DNA of 64,000 bases from Muribaculaceae bacterium (GTDB lineage Bacteria; Bacteroidota; Bacteroidia; Bacteroidales; Muribaculaceae), in contig JAGATX010000002.1 in the NCBI GenBank assembly GCA_017621055.1, forward strand, positions 104,941 to 168,940, given 5' to 3'. Shown here one piece after another: positions 44,085 to 53,161 of the stretch; the stretch's first letter is position 1, and each line of letters opens with the position of its first letter. The notes beneath the pieces were generated by a model that made no database searches, was not told the origin of the DNA, and was given only the letters and a program-made list of their open reading frames with translations. The position numbers and the translations under genes were made by a program.

Positions 44085-45559
44085 CTTTCGGGCTCGAGAA
44101 CCACAAATTGAGGAATATACGCCCGAACCGCCACATTTTCAGCGCCGGGGCCGAAGTCGAGGGTGACATCGCCGTCGGCGAACACCACGGCGATGTTGTC
44201 GGAGGTCTCCGGGTCGTTTTTAAGCACTACGAGTACATCGGCGCCGTCTTTTTCAAAGCGTCGGAACGTTGCTTCCCCCCGCCACATTGCAGGATGGTTG
44301 CGCCTGAAGGTCATGGCGTGGGCTATGAAGTCGCGCAGCTGCCGCTCGTTGTCGTTCCGGGGCTCCAGATGGCCGGAGGTGCGGGCTATGTTGTCCTTCT
44401 GAGCGCCGGGACTGCCGGCGCTGACGTCGGCATACTCGTCGCCGTAGTAAAGGGTCACGGGACCGGAGTAGGCGGCGAGCACGCCGTTTAGGGTCATGAG
44501 CTTGCGGTAGCGCAGGCTGTCGTCGTCGGCGAAATGATCGGCCACGCGATAGCCGTCGTGGTTGGAGAGGAAGAGATTGGGGATGACATTGTCCGACAGG
44601 TAGCCACGGGACGACGGAGGCGACAGCACGGTGCGGATATTGTCGAAATCTATCTCAAGAGGGGCTCCGCTGACATCCTGCATCGGTCCGGAAATCAGCT
44701 CCTTGCCATCGAAATCGAAGGCGCTGAGGAGGCCGCCGTCGCGGTATACTCCGCGATTGATGACGTCGGGGGTTCCCCAGTCCTCGCCGACCATGTATCC
44801 GAGGGTGCCCCAGCGTTCGCCGCGCTCACGGCGTGCGGCGGCTGCATCCTCGACGGCACGGCGTATCTCGTTCCAGTAGTTATGACCGCCTTGCGTGGCC
44901 TGATATGCCTGGTCGAGTCGCCAGCCATCGATACCGTAACGGTCGATATAATATGTGGCAACTTCCTTTATGTAATCGAGAGAGCCGGGGTAGCGTATGT
45001 TTCCGGTGCCTCCCTGCTCGCCGCGGTCGCTGAAAACCTCTCGGGTGTCGAGGACATGGCCGGAGGGCGACGGCGTGGTCACGCCGCCATGATGTCCGAA
45101 CACCCCGTCGAGAATGACATAGAGTCCGCGCCGGTGGGCTTCGTCGACGAGTTCGCGGAAATCGGCCTCCGTGCCGAAATGCGGGTCGATGGCAAAGAAA
45201 TCGTTGGTGAAATAGCCGGTGGCCTGCAGTTTCTCGCCGCCGAGGGCGTTGCTGCTGTCGAAAACGGGCGTGAGCCATATGGCGTTGACGCCCAGCGAGG
45301 CTATGTGGTCCAGGGCTTCGGTGATGCCGCGGAGATTGCCGTTCTTTGTGTGACCGTCGGGGCCCCACATTGCCGAGTAGCCTTGCGCGCCGTCGGGTGA
45401 ATGGCGGAACGATGCCACCATAACCTGATAGATGGTTAGACCTCGTTGCTCGTCGGTGGGTACGCTCGAGGGGCGCGCTGCCGTGGCGTTAATGCCGCAC
45501 CACGACAGCAGGGCGAGGACGGCAAGACGCAGACGGCGCATCAGTGTGTTGATTTTCAT
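44081..45559 (-). CDS. Secreted GH13 alpha-amylase family enzyme
   Basis: Glycoside hydrolase family 13 barrel of 492 residues with a signal peptide (about 1-27). Catalytic residues: nucleophile Asp216 in GWRLDQAYQ, acid/base Glu259 in VGEDWG, stabiliser in LSNHDGYR (His334-Asp335). NAIWLTPVF and GLYVILDGVFGHHG are the usual early motifs. Acts on alpha-glucans outside the cytoplasm, possibly in the periplasm. Sits 4 bp after prfB, an unrelated gene, and 4-bp overlaps the lipid kinase. Confidence 0.93.
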   Translation of the reverse strand: MKINTLMRRLRLAVLALLSWCGINATAARPSSVPTDEQRGLTIYQVMVASFRHSPDGAQGYSAMWGPDGHTKNGNLRGITEALDHIASLGVNAIWLTPVFDSSNALGGEKLQATGYFTNDFFAIDPHFGTEADFRELVDEAHRRGLYVILDGVFGHHGGVTTPSPSGHVLDTREVFSDRGEQGGTGNIRYPGSLDYIKEVATYYIDRYGIDGWRLDQAYQATQGGHNYWNEIRRAVEDAAAARRERGERWGTLGYMVGEDWGTPDVINRGVYRDGGLLSAFDFDGKELISGPMQDVSGAPLEIDFDNIRTVLSPPSSRGYLSDNVIPNLFLSNHDGYRVADHFADDDSLRYRKLMTLNGVLAAYSGPVTLYYGDEYADVSAGSPGAQKDNIARTSGHLEPRNDNERQLRDFIAHAMTFRRNHPAMWRGEATFRRFEKDGADVLVVLKNDPETSDNIAVVFADGDVTLDFGPGAENVAVRAYIPQFVVLEPER

Positions 45560-45563
45560 GCTG

Positions 45564-46692
45564 TTACTTTTCTTTTTCGGTGTCGCTCTCGGAGAATTCC
45601 ATCAGATAGGCTTTTATGAATTCGTCGATGTCGCCGTCCATCACGCTGTTGACATCGGAGGTCTGATAGTTTGTCCGATGGTCTTTGACGCGACGGTCGT
45701 CGAATACATAGCTGCGTATCTGCGAGCCCCATTCAATTTTTTTCTTTCCGGCCTCGATTTTTGCCTGCTCGGCCATTCGGTGTTCGAGTTCCTTGGCGTA
45801 GAGGATTGAGCGGAGTTGGCGCAGGGCGTTCTCCTTGTTCTTTGGCTGGTCGCGCGTCTCGGTGTTCTCGATGAGTATTTCCTCCTTCTCGCCGGTGTAA
45901 GGGTCGGTGAACTGGTATCGCAGTCGCACGCCCGATTCCACCTTGTTCACGTTCTGACCTCCGGCACCTCCGCTGCGGAAGGTATCCCACGACAGGAGAG
46001 CGGGCTCTACCTTAACCTCGATGGTGTCGTCGACAAGGGGGGTGACGAATACCGAGGCGAACGATGTCATTCGCTTGCCCTGGGCATTGTAGGGCGATAC
46101 GCGTACCAGACGGTGCACTCCGTTCTCGCTTTTGAGAAAACCATAGGCGAAATCGCCCTCGATGTTGAGCGTGCAGCTCTTGATGCCGGCTTCGTCGCCT
46201 TCAAGGAGGTTGGCGATGGAGAGCTTGTAGTTGTGGGCTTCTGCCCAGCGCATGTACATGCGCATGAGCATGCTCGCCCAGTCCTGACTCTCGGTGCCGC
46301 CGGCGCCGGAGTTGATTTTGAGCACGGCGCTCATTATGTCGCCCTCGCCGCGGAGCATGTTGCGCAGTTCGAGTTCTTCGAGGAGTCGGCGCGCCGTGGC
46401 GTAGGCATCGTCCACTTCCTGTTCGCTCACTATTTCCTCCTTGAAGAAGTCGAGGGCGAGTTTAAGCTCGTCGACAGCACCTTCCAGTTCGGTGTAGTCG
46501 GCAATCCATTTTTGCAAGTCCTTGATTTTCTTCATCTGGCGCTGTGCGGCTTCTGCGTTTTCCCAGAATCCGTCGGCCATGGTGCGGAGCTGCTCTTCTT
46601 CTACCTGTATTTTCTTGCTGTCGATGTCAAAGATACCTCCTCAGCGCAAGCATACGCTCAAAAGTCTCTTTTAATTGTTCCTGTGTTATCAT
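45564..46692 (-). CDS. prfB: Peptide chain release factor 2, with programmed +1 frameshift
   Basis: Terminates translation at UGA and UAA. Two frames are joined: 21 codons from ATG 46692 to CTT at 46630-46632, then UGA (46627-46629) in frame; skipping T46629 continues at GAC 46628. The joined product is about 375 residues, against about 365 in E. coli. The GGQ catalytic loop reads SGGAGGQNVNKVESGVR. The codon-recognition tripeptide is SPY in RVSPYNAQGKR rather than the E. coli SPF. The later ATG at 46580 only starts after the slip site. Confidence 0.95.
46627..46644 (-). other. RF2 programmed frameshift site
   Basis: Minus strand reads AGG-AGG-TAT-CTT-TGA-C. It has an internal Shine-Dalgarno-like AGGAGG, slippery CTT and in-frame TGA, as in E. 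coli prfB (AGG-GGG-TAT-CTT-TGA-C). Low RF2 lets the ribosome shift +1 and make more RF2. Confidence 0.93.
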
Positions 46693-46714
46693 AAATTCCA
46701 ATATTATTCGGGTG

Positions 46715-46722
46715 CAAAGTTA
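46715..46722 (-). promoter_or_regulatory. -7 box for prfB
   Basis: TAACTTTG on the minus strand, 23 bp before ATG 46692. TTTG runs nearby but not at ideal spacing. Confidence 0.5.
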
Positions 46723-46805
46723 CGAAAAAAACGTCAAACCAAAAAATCACAGCCCGACAAGCGTGATTTAACATCATTTAAGTGTGTGGTACAGATTTTT
46801 AGTGT

Positions 46806-46813
46806 TAACTTTG
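46806..46813 (+). promoter_or_regulatory. Candidate -7 box for the NAGPA-amidase operon
   Basis: TAACTTTG on the plus strand, leaving a leader of about 110 nt before ATG 46930; no good -33 box. Confidence 0.45.
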
Positions 46814-46929
46814 TGCCTAAACCGACGGCATCAGGAAGGAAAGCAAAGGTCATAGTGCCGGCACCTCCCTGGACCGCCAGCCCTGATTACTGAATTAACC
46901 TATTGAACCACATTCTAATACCCTGCTGA

Positions 46930-49473
46930 ATGAAAAAAATTCTACTTCCCTTGTTTATCCTCGGGAGTCTTGCCCTCCAGGCCGAAACCGTTAACTTAGG
47001 TGGCACAGACTACGACTGTCAGCGCCTGATCGATCGCGAAATCGGTCCGGGCATACGCCACATGCGCTTCCGTCTGCCGAGCTATCCGCTGAACATCAAT
47101 GTTCTTGAGGTGGACCTCAACAACCCCTACAATACCATAGAGACCACCGTTGCCAACGAGACGTCGCGCGGCACCGAGGGTCTTGTTCATGCCGCCGAGC
47201 GCCAGAGCTCGCCCGGCCATGTGGCCGTGGGCGGTGCCAACGCCAACTTCTGGATTGTGGCGTCGCAGCCCGAAGAAAACGTCTACAAGGGCATTACGCG
47301 CAACGCATCGGTACGCAACGGCGTGATAGTCACCGAGAGCAACCAGCACCGCGACCAGTGGGACGGCGGCACGATGCGTACGGGTGTGGTGTCGCTGAGC
47401 ACCGACAAGACAGCATATGTGGACTACTGCACCTCCACAATCAAGGTCTATGGTCCGGGCATGATGCCGGGACGCGAGATACACCAGGTGAACAAGGGTA
47501 TCCATCCCGACGAACTGGCGATGTACAACAGCTTCTACGGTGCCAACACTGCATTCCTGCCTATCTGTCAGGACACCTCCGGTAAATACCAGCACGATGC
47601 CGGCGGCGATGCCACTGAGGTAATACTGGATTTCTGCGAGGGTTCGTCGTGGAGCAGCAACACCGACATCACCTTCGTTGTACGCGAAGTTCGCCCCAAT
47701 GCCGGAAAGGGAACTCTGGGTAACCACGACGCCGCCCTGGTTGGCCGTGGCGACAACGCTCCCATCCTTGCCGCCCTCGCCGTGGGTGATATTCTCACCA
47801 TCAACTACTCGTGGACCTACAATCCCGGCAGCGACAATGCCGTGACACCCCAGGTCAATCAGGCCGTAGGCCCTAACGCGCTGGTTATGCGCGGCGGTGA
47901 GCTGACGGCACATAACGAAAACGAAAACTATAACTCAATGGTCTACTCTCGCACGGGCTACGGCTGCTCGGCCGACGGTAAGACCGTATATATTATAGTG
48001 ATCGACAAGAGTACCGATCCGGTGTATGGCGCCTCGAAGGGCTGCAATACCGCCACGATGTGCGAGTTCGCCCGCATGCTCGGCTGCACGCACATGGCTA
48101 ACTTCGATGCCGGCGGCTCTGCCGAGATGTTCGTCAACGGCCGAATTGAAAACCGCACCACCGAAGGCAACCCTCGCGCAGTGGCCAACGGCTGGCTGAT
48201 TTACGACATTGCGCCCGACGCTCCCGACGCCTCCACTGTGGCACGTCTGGAATTCGACGCCCCCATGCTCGAAGCTCCCATCTATGGCTCGTTCTCGCCC
48301 AAAATCATTGCCTACAACCGCTACGGCAGCGTCATAGACTATGACTACCGCGACTTCACGCTCAGCGTGAGCGACGGTGCCGGTCGCTGCGACGGAAATA
48401 TGTTCTATGCCGGCGGCACTCCCTGCTCGGCAACCCTCACCGCCACCGCTAACGGTGTGAGTGTGTCCAAGACCATCGACATCCGCAATGCCGAACTGTC
48501 GTTGCGCGTCAAAAATCTCCTTATCGACGCCACCCGCGAGTACCGTCTCGAGGTAGTGAGCACCATCGGCGAGACCACCTACGAGTACGACCCCTCCCTG
48601 CTGACATGGACCGTTGAAAACCCGGAAGTGGCCACTATCGACGCCAACGGCGTGCTTCATGGCGTTGCCGAAGGCACCACCACATATACCTGTGCCATCG
48701 GCGACTTCACCGATCAGGCCACCGTTACCGTTCAGGTAGCCCCGGCTCCTGAAATAGGGATTGAAAACTGGGCGGGCTGGACCAGCCGAGGCGCCTCGGG
48801 CATGAGCGATGTGCGCCTTACCGATGCCGGTTCGCTGACATTCAAGTATTCTGCGCCGCGCGACCCCTATGTCACCATTTCGCGTCAGGTGGATTTCTAC
48901 AGCATCCCCGATGCCATCGTCCTTGAATTCCGCAGCAGTGTGGGGCTACGCAATGTCACCGCCGACCTTCGCACACCTGCACACACCCGCGCAAACAATG
49001 CCGTGGCAACAAACGGCGGCGCTAATTTCGATGCCAATACCGACTATGTCATCGAACTGCCCATCGATCAGGCCGGCGACCCCGACGATCTCGCCACATA
49101 CCCGCTGTCGCTGCGCTCACTGCGGTTCAATATCGTGGTCGACAACGCCAACCGCGGCAACCACTCCATAGAATTGGGGCGCCTCTACGCCCGCTATGAT
49201 AACTATAACAGCGGTGTTGAGAACGTTGCCTCCGATGCCTCCGATGCCGTGCGGATAGCTCCCAATCCCATAGCTGCGGGCACCACCGTCTGCGTCAGCG
49301 CCCCCGCCATCGAGCGCGTGGAAATATTCAATGCCGGCGGCATGGCCGTGGCCACCGTAATCGGTGCCGGTACCGACCGTCTGAGTTTCCCGGCTCCCGG
49401 TGTTGCCGGTGTATATATCGTGCGCGTGAGCACCCCGGCGGGCATATCCTCTTCGATAATGATAGTAAAATAA
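46930..49473 (+). CDS. Secreted phosphodiester glycosidase (NAGPA) family protein with T9SS sorting domain
   Basis: 847 residues. Signal peptide 1-18. The NAGPA-like domain runs about 90-430, with VAVGGANANFW, TGYGCSADGKTVYIIVID and NFDAGGSAEMFVNG (Asp393), the characteristic metal/substrate region of the uncovering-enzyme family. Residues about 523-607 are a Big2 Ig-like repeat; 763-847 form a T9SS type A sorting domain starting VRIAPNPIAAGTT. Enzymes of this family remove GlcNAc-1-phosphodiester groups; the substrate here is unknown. First gene of a three-gene operon with a secreted amidase. Confidence 0.85.
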   Translation: MKKILLPLFILGSLALQAETVNLGGTDYDCQRLIDREIGPGIRHMRFRLPSYPLNINVLEVDLNNPYNTIETTVANETSRGTEGLVHAAERQSSPGHVAVGGANANFWIVASQPEENVYKGITRNASVRNGVIVTESNQHRDQWDGGTMRTGVVSLSTDKTAYVDYCTSTIKVYGPGMMPGREIHQVNKGIHPDELAMYNSFYGANTAFLPICQDTSGKYQHDAGGDATEVILDFCEGSSWSSNTDITFVVREVRPNAGKGTLGNHDAALVGRGDNAPILAALAVGDILTINYSWTYNPGSDNAVTPQVNQAVGPNALVMRGGELTAHNENENYNSMVYSRTGYGCSADGKTVYIIVIDKSTDPVYGASKGCNTATMCEFARMLGCTHMANFDAGGSAEMFVNGRIENRTTEGNPRAVANGWLIYDIAPDAPDASTVARLEFDAPMLEAPIYGSFSPKIIAYNRYGSVIDYDYRDFTLSVSDGAGRCDGNMFYAGGTPCSATLTATANGVSVSKTIDIRNAELSLRVKNLLIDATREYRLEVVSTIGETTYEYDPSLLTWTVENPEVATIDANGVLHGVAEGTTTYTCAIGDFTDQATVTVQVAPAPEIGIENWAGWTSRGASGMSDVRLTDAGSLTFKYSAPRDPYVTISRQVDFYSIPDAIVLEFRSSVGLRNVTADLRTPAHTRANNAVATNGGANFDANTDYVIELPIDQAGDPDDLATYPLSLRSLRFNIVVDNANRGNHSIELGRLYARYDNYNSGVENVASDASDAVRIAPNPIAAGTTVCVSAPAIERVEIFNAGGMAVATVIGAGTDRLSFPAPGVAGVYIVRVSTPAGISSSIMIVK

Positions 49474-49491
49474 CCCCAATTCACATATACA

Positions 49492-50202
49492 ATGAAAAAA
49501 CAGCTTATAGCGGCCATCGCCGTAGCTCTGGCACTCGGTGCCTCGGCACAGATGGCCGACGTGACCACACCGCAGAAGGTGTTCGTCGGTCAGCCCGACC
49601 CCATGTGCAACCCGGTACTCAGCCCCGACGGCTCCACGGTGATAGTCACCAACGCCGACTTCACCAACGCCCGTATCGCCACTTTCGCCGATGCCCGGGT
49701 GCGCCCATATGAGGCTCCGCGCCGTGCTCTTTTCGATATGAATTACTCGGGCCCGGAGGTCGACGGCGTGAGCGTTGCCACCGCCGGTTCCGTGCTGACC
49801 ATAACCCGCAACGGCGTTAGCCGCGAATATACCCCCGTGCCCTCGCAGGCGGGCTATACCTGGGCGTCGGTCAGCCCGGACGGTACGAAGGTGCTCTTCT
49901 TCGCCGCCGGCCGCGGCATTGTGGTCACCGACCTCGAGGGCCGCGTTCTCGCCGAAGCCGGCAACTACGAGGCTCCCGTATGGTACGGCAACGACCACAT
50001 CCTGGCTCAGAATGCCAAAGACGACGGTCATCAGTATATATCTTCCCAGATTGTGCTCCTCAGTGCCGACGGCTCGCAGATGCAGGAACTCACCGCTCCC
50101 GAGAGCTTTGCCATGACGCCCTCGGGTGCCTTCGACGTCAACACCGTGGTATACTCCACCATCGACGGCATACTTTATAAGATGAATGTCACACTCCGCT
50201 AA
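49492..50202 (+). CDS. Small TolB-like beta-propeller secreted protein
   Basis: 236 residues with a signal peptide (about 1-20). Repeats of SPDGSTVIVTN / SPDGTKVLFF type, about three propeller blades, indicate a TolB/WD40-like periplasmic fold, much shorter than a full propeller. There is no catalytic motif and no T9SS domain. It lies 19 bp after the NAGPA gene and 14 bp before the amidase. Possibly partners with one of them; not recognised as a named family. Confidence 0.7.
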   Translation: MKKQLIAAIAVALALGASAQMADVTTPQKVFVGQPDPMCNPVLSPDGSTVIVTNADFTNARIATFADARVRPYEAPRRALFDMNYSGPEVDGVSVATAGSVLTITRNGVSREYTPVPSQAGYTWASVSPDGTKVLFFAAGRGIVVTDLEGRVLAEAGNYEAPVWYGNDHILAQNAKDDGHQYISSQIVLLSADGSQMQELTAPESFAMTPSGAFDVNTVVYSTIDGILYKMNVTLR

Positions 50203-50215
50203 AGCCCGAAAAGTC

Positions 50216-52609
50216 ATGAAAAAATTACTCACAGCCTTCGCAGCAGCCGCGGTAGCCATGGGTGCCTATGCCGAAGATGCTTCGAACTTCACAATATATA
50301 TAAACCCCGGTCACGGCGGCCACGATGCCGACGACCGCAATGTGGTTATCGAGCCCTATCAGGCCGGTGACCCCAACGGTTACTGGGAGAGCAACTCCAA
50401 CCTCGAGAAAGGCCTGGCCCTGCGCGACATGCTTGAAGCCAAAGGCTACCACGTGGTGATGTCGCGAACCACCAACACCACCGAGGACGACCTGGGCCTC
50501 TCCACCATCGGTCGCCTCGCCAATCAGGCCGGCTCGCGCCTGTTCTTCTCTATCCATTCCAACGCCACCGGCACGGCAGCTCGCCGCAACTTCCCGCTGA
50601 TGCTCTTCCGCGGATATGACAACGACCCCGTGCGCCCCGAAAGCAAACAGCTCGCCGAAGCCCTCAACCCGCATCTGCTCCAGAATCAGGTTACATACTG
50701 GACGAGCACTACGCCGAATGTGCGCGGCGACTTCTCGTTCTATCCCTCGTGGGGAACGCAGGGTCTGGGCGTGCTCCGTCAGCTCACTGTCACGGGCATG
50801 CTCTCCGAAGGCTCCTTCCACGACTATATACCCGAGGCCTACCGCCTTATGAGCAAGGAGTACTGCTGGCTGGAAGCCTATCACTTCCGCCGCTGCATCG
50901 ATGAATTCCTCAACGTGCCCGGCGAAACCGTGGGCCATATCTTCGGACGTCTCAACGACACGCGCGCCCCGCGCCCCGGCGACTACCTCAAATATGGCGA
51001 TGACCTGCTGGCAACGGTCAACAACGCCACCGTCGAGCTTCTCGATGCAAACGGCACCCTGCTGCAGACTTACACCACCGACCCTGTGAACGTCAACGGC
51101 GTATACGCCTTTAAGAACCTGGAGCCCGGCACATACAAGGTGCGCGCGTACTCCGATACCTATTATCCTCAGGAAACCACCGTCGAGGTGCAGGCAGACC
51201 TGGTGACATATGCCAACATGCGCCTCAATAAAATCCGCCTCACGGCCCCCGAGGTAGTGTCGTACTCCCCCGTTTGGAACGAGGGCGACGAGGCGCTGCT
51301 TTGCAACACTCCCGTCACCGTAGAATTCAACTGGGACATGGACACCGAGGCTACCGCCGCCGCATTCTCCATCGAACCGGCCGTGGAGGGCACCGTGACT
51401 TGGGAAGACCTCAACTACCGCCTGGTGTTCACCCCCGCAAAGGCGTATGAGACCAATACCGAGTACACCGTCACCATCGGTACCGGCGCAACCCATGCCG
51501 GCGGCATGACAATGGAACAGCCCGTGCAGTTCAAGTTCCGCACCACCGACCGCAATTTCATGGAAATCCTCGGCTATTATCCCAAGGAAGGCGATGAAGT
51601 TCACTATCATGGCGCAACTATTGAGTTCCGCTTCGACAAGCGCCCCAACGTATCGCCCATTCTCAGTCAGGTTACCTGCGAGGACGCCGACGGCAACCCC
51701 GTGAAGTTCAATAACCGCGGTATCCTCTCTTCCAAGGCCAAAGACCCGTACGGTTTCTTCCGCATCCCCTTCCAGGGAGACCTCGTGCCCGGCAAACTAT
51801 ACACCCTCCACATCTCCGACCGTGTTTCCGACCGCGACGGAATCACCATCCAGAACGGCATGGACATAACTTTCCGCGCCGTCGATGCCGGTGCCGACAA
51901 GCCCGACGCCGCTACCGAGAATTTCGAAGATGCATCCATCTATGTATTCGACGAAGATCAGAGCATAGCCGTTGCCTCACAGGCTGTGACCGTCAACAGC
52001 GCCAAGGCCCTGTTCGGCAACGCACTGAGTCTGGCTTACTCATTTGCCGAAGAACAAGGCGAAGTATCGTGGCACCGCACCGCTACCGACGTCAGCATAG
52101 TGCCCGGTTCCATCGTCGGCATACACGTAAACGGCGACCTCTCCGGCAATGAACTCTATCTGCAGTGTTCGTCGGAACTCGGCGACAAGTTCATCGAAGT
52201 ATGCCGTCTGGACTTCCTCGGCTGGAAGTACATAGAAGTGCCCGCCACCGCCCTGGAGGGTACCGACCCATATCTGCTGTCCGGCATCAAGATCGTACGC
52301 GTGCCCGGCATGGCTTCCGGCTCCGGAACAGTGCTGCTCGACCGTCTGTCGGGCCGCGACAACGGTTCGGGCGTCAACGACGTAGAGGTATCGACCATCA
52401 CCGTTCATCCCAACCCCGCTTCGCAGTATCTGGTTGCCAACGGCGACATCCACATTCTCTCCGTAGAGCTTGTGAACATGGAAGGCGCGACAGTGGCACG
52501 CGCCGCCGGTAACATCATCAACGTCGAGGCAGTGCCCGAAGGACACTACTTCCTTCTGGTCACCACCGCAAACGGCCGCACCGCCCACCGCGTGATCGTT
52601 AACCACTGA
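50216..52609 (+). CDS. Secreted N-acetylmuramoyl-L-alanine amidase (Amidase_3) with T9SS domain
   Basis: 797 residues. Signal peptide 1-20. Amidase_3 catalytic domain about 25-240 with zinc ligands H33 (PGHGGH), E64 (NSNLEKG), H114 (FSIHSN) and catalytic Glu198 (MLSEGSFHD). A carboxypeptidase-like domain follows (about 270-340), then Ig-like/Big_5 domains and a C-terminal T9SS sorting domain beginning ITVHPNPAS. It would cleave the stem peptide from muramic acid in peptidoglycan, outside the cell. The start is ATG 50216; an earlier in-frame ATG at 50186 overlaps the previous gene. A bidirectional terminator follows. Confidence 0.9.
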   Translation: MKKLLTAFAAAAVAMGAYAEDASNFTIYINPGHGGHDADDRNVVIEPYQAGDPNGYWESNSNLEKGLALRDMLEAKGYHVVMSRTTNTTEDDLGLSTIGRLANQAGSRLFFSIHSNATGTAARRNFPLMLFRGYDNDPVRPESKQLAEALNPHLLQNQVTYWTSTTPNVRGDFSFYPSWGTQGLGVLRQLTVTGMLSEGSFHDYIPEAYRLMSKEYCWLEAYHFRRCIDEFLNVPGETVGHIFGRLNDTRAPRPGDYLKYGDDLLATVNNATVELLDANGTLLQTYTTDPVNVNGVYAFKNLEPGTYKVRAYSDTYYPQETTVEVQADLVTYANMRLNKIRLTAPEVVSYSPVWNEGDEALLCNTPVTVEFNWDMDTEATAAAFSIEPAVEGTVTWEDLNYRLVFTPAKAYETNTEYTVTIGTGATHAGGMTMEQPVQFKFRTTDRNFMEILGYYPKEGDEVHYHGATIEFRFDKRPNVSPILSQVTCEDADGNPVKFNNRGILSSKAKDPYGFFRIPFQGDLVPGKLYTLHISDRVSDRDGITIQNGMDITFRAVDAGADKPDAATENFEDASIYVFDEDQSIAVASQAVTVNSAKALFGNALSLAYSFAEEQGEVSWHRTATDVSIVPGSIVGIHVNGDLSGNELYLQCSSELGDKFIEVCRLDFLGWKYIEVPATALEGTDPYLLSGIKIVRVPGMASGSGTVLLDRLSGRDNGSGVNDVEVSTITVHPNPASQYLVANGDIHILSVELVNMEGATVARAAGNIINVEAVPEGHYFLLVTTANGRTAHRVIVNH

Positions 52610-52625
52610 TAACTCACCCTATATT

Positions 52626-52665
52626 AAAATGAGAGCCGCGGCACTTGTGTCGCGGCTCTCATTTT
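52626..52665. terminator. Bidirectional terminator shared by two convergent operons
   Basis: 15-bp perfect stem (52626-52640 with 52651-52665), 10-nt loop, A-rich on the left arm and TTTT on the right. It serves the amidase operon (+) and the seven-gene operon (-). Confidence 0.9.
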
Positions 52666-52675
52666 AAGGTATACA

Positions 52676-53161
52676 TTAGAAAATGCGGTAGGCTATGCCG
52701 AGGCCGATGTAGGGCTGCGGTCCTGCGGGAGTGAGACCATAGCCGGCCTGAACGCCAATGCTGAAACGGCGCGGTGGCGTCGGCACGGCTATGCGCTCTA
52801 TCGTGGCGGTGCGCTCAAAGGCTATGCTGTCGAGGCTCGGATGCCAGCCGCTCACCCAAGCGCGATAGCCGTCGCCTGCATATTCGCGGCTCTCGGGCCG
52901 CACAACCACCATTGCGGTATCGGGCCGTGACGCAGTATCGGCGCCGCTTTCGGTACGGGCCATGGGAAGCGCCGCAAGAACAGGTGCCAGCGGTCGTGCC
53001 GACACCACCGCTGGCTCAGCGATCCGCACGGTATCGCGGATTATCGTTTTCGACAGCCCCGCGTGAGCCTCCGGGCGGTGCGGCCCGTGGCAGCAAATGC
53101 CGCCTATAAAGCCGACGCCTGTGCAAAGGGCGGCTTTTACAATGTTTTTACTCGAAAGCAT
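52676..53161 (-). CDS. Hypothetical envelope protein with C-terminal barrel-like repeat (DUF6808-like)
   Basis: 161 residues. An N-terminal hydrophobic helix (VKAALCTGVGFIGGICC) anchors it; a Pro/Ala-rich middle leads to REYAGDGYRAWVSGWHPSLD and a C-terminal RFSIGVQAGYGLTPAGPQPYIGLGIAYRIF-like beta stretch (30 residues near 132-161). The YxAWVSG and terminal strand pattern recall DUF6808 proteins; this is a tentative match. The ATG at 53161 overlaps the amidase stop by 14 bp. Last gene of the operon. Confidence 0.6.
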   Translation of the reverse strand: MLSSKNIVKAALCTGVGFIGGICCHGPHRPEAHAGLSKTIIRDTVRIAEPAVVSARPLAPVLAALPMARTESGADTASRPDTAMVVVRPESREYAGDGYRAWVSGWHPSLDSIAFERTATIERIAVPTPPRRFSIGVQAGYGLTPAGPQPYIGLGIAYRIF

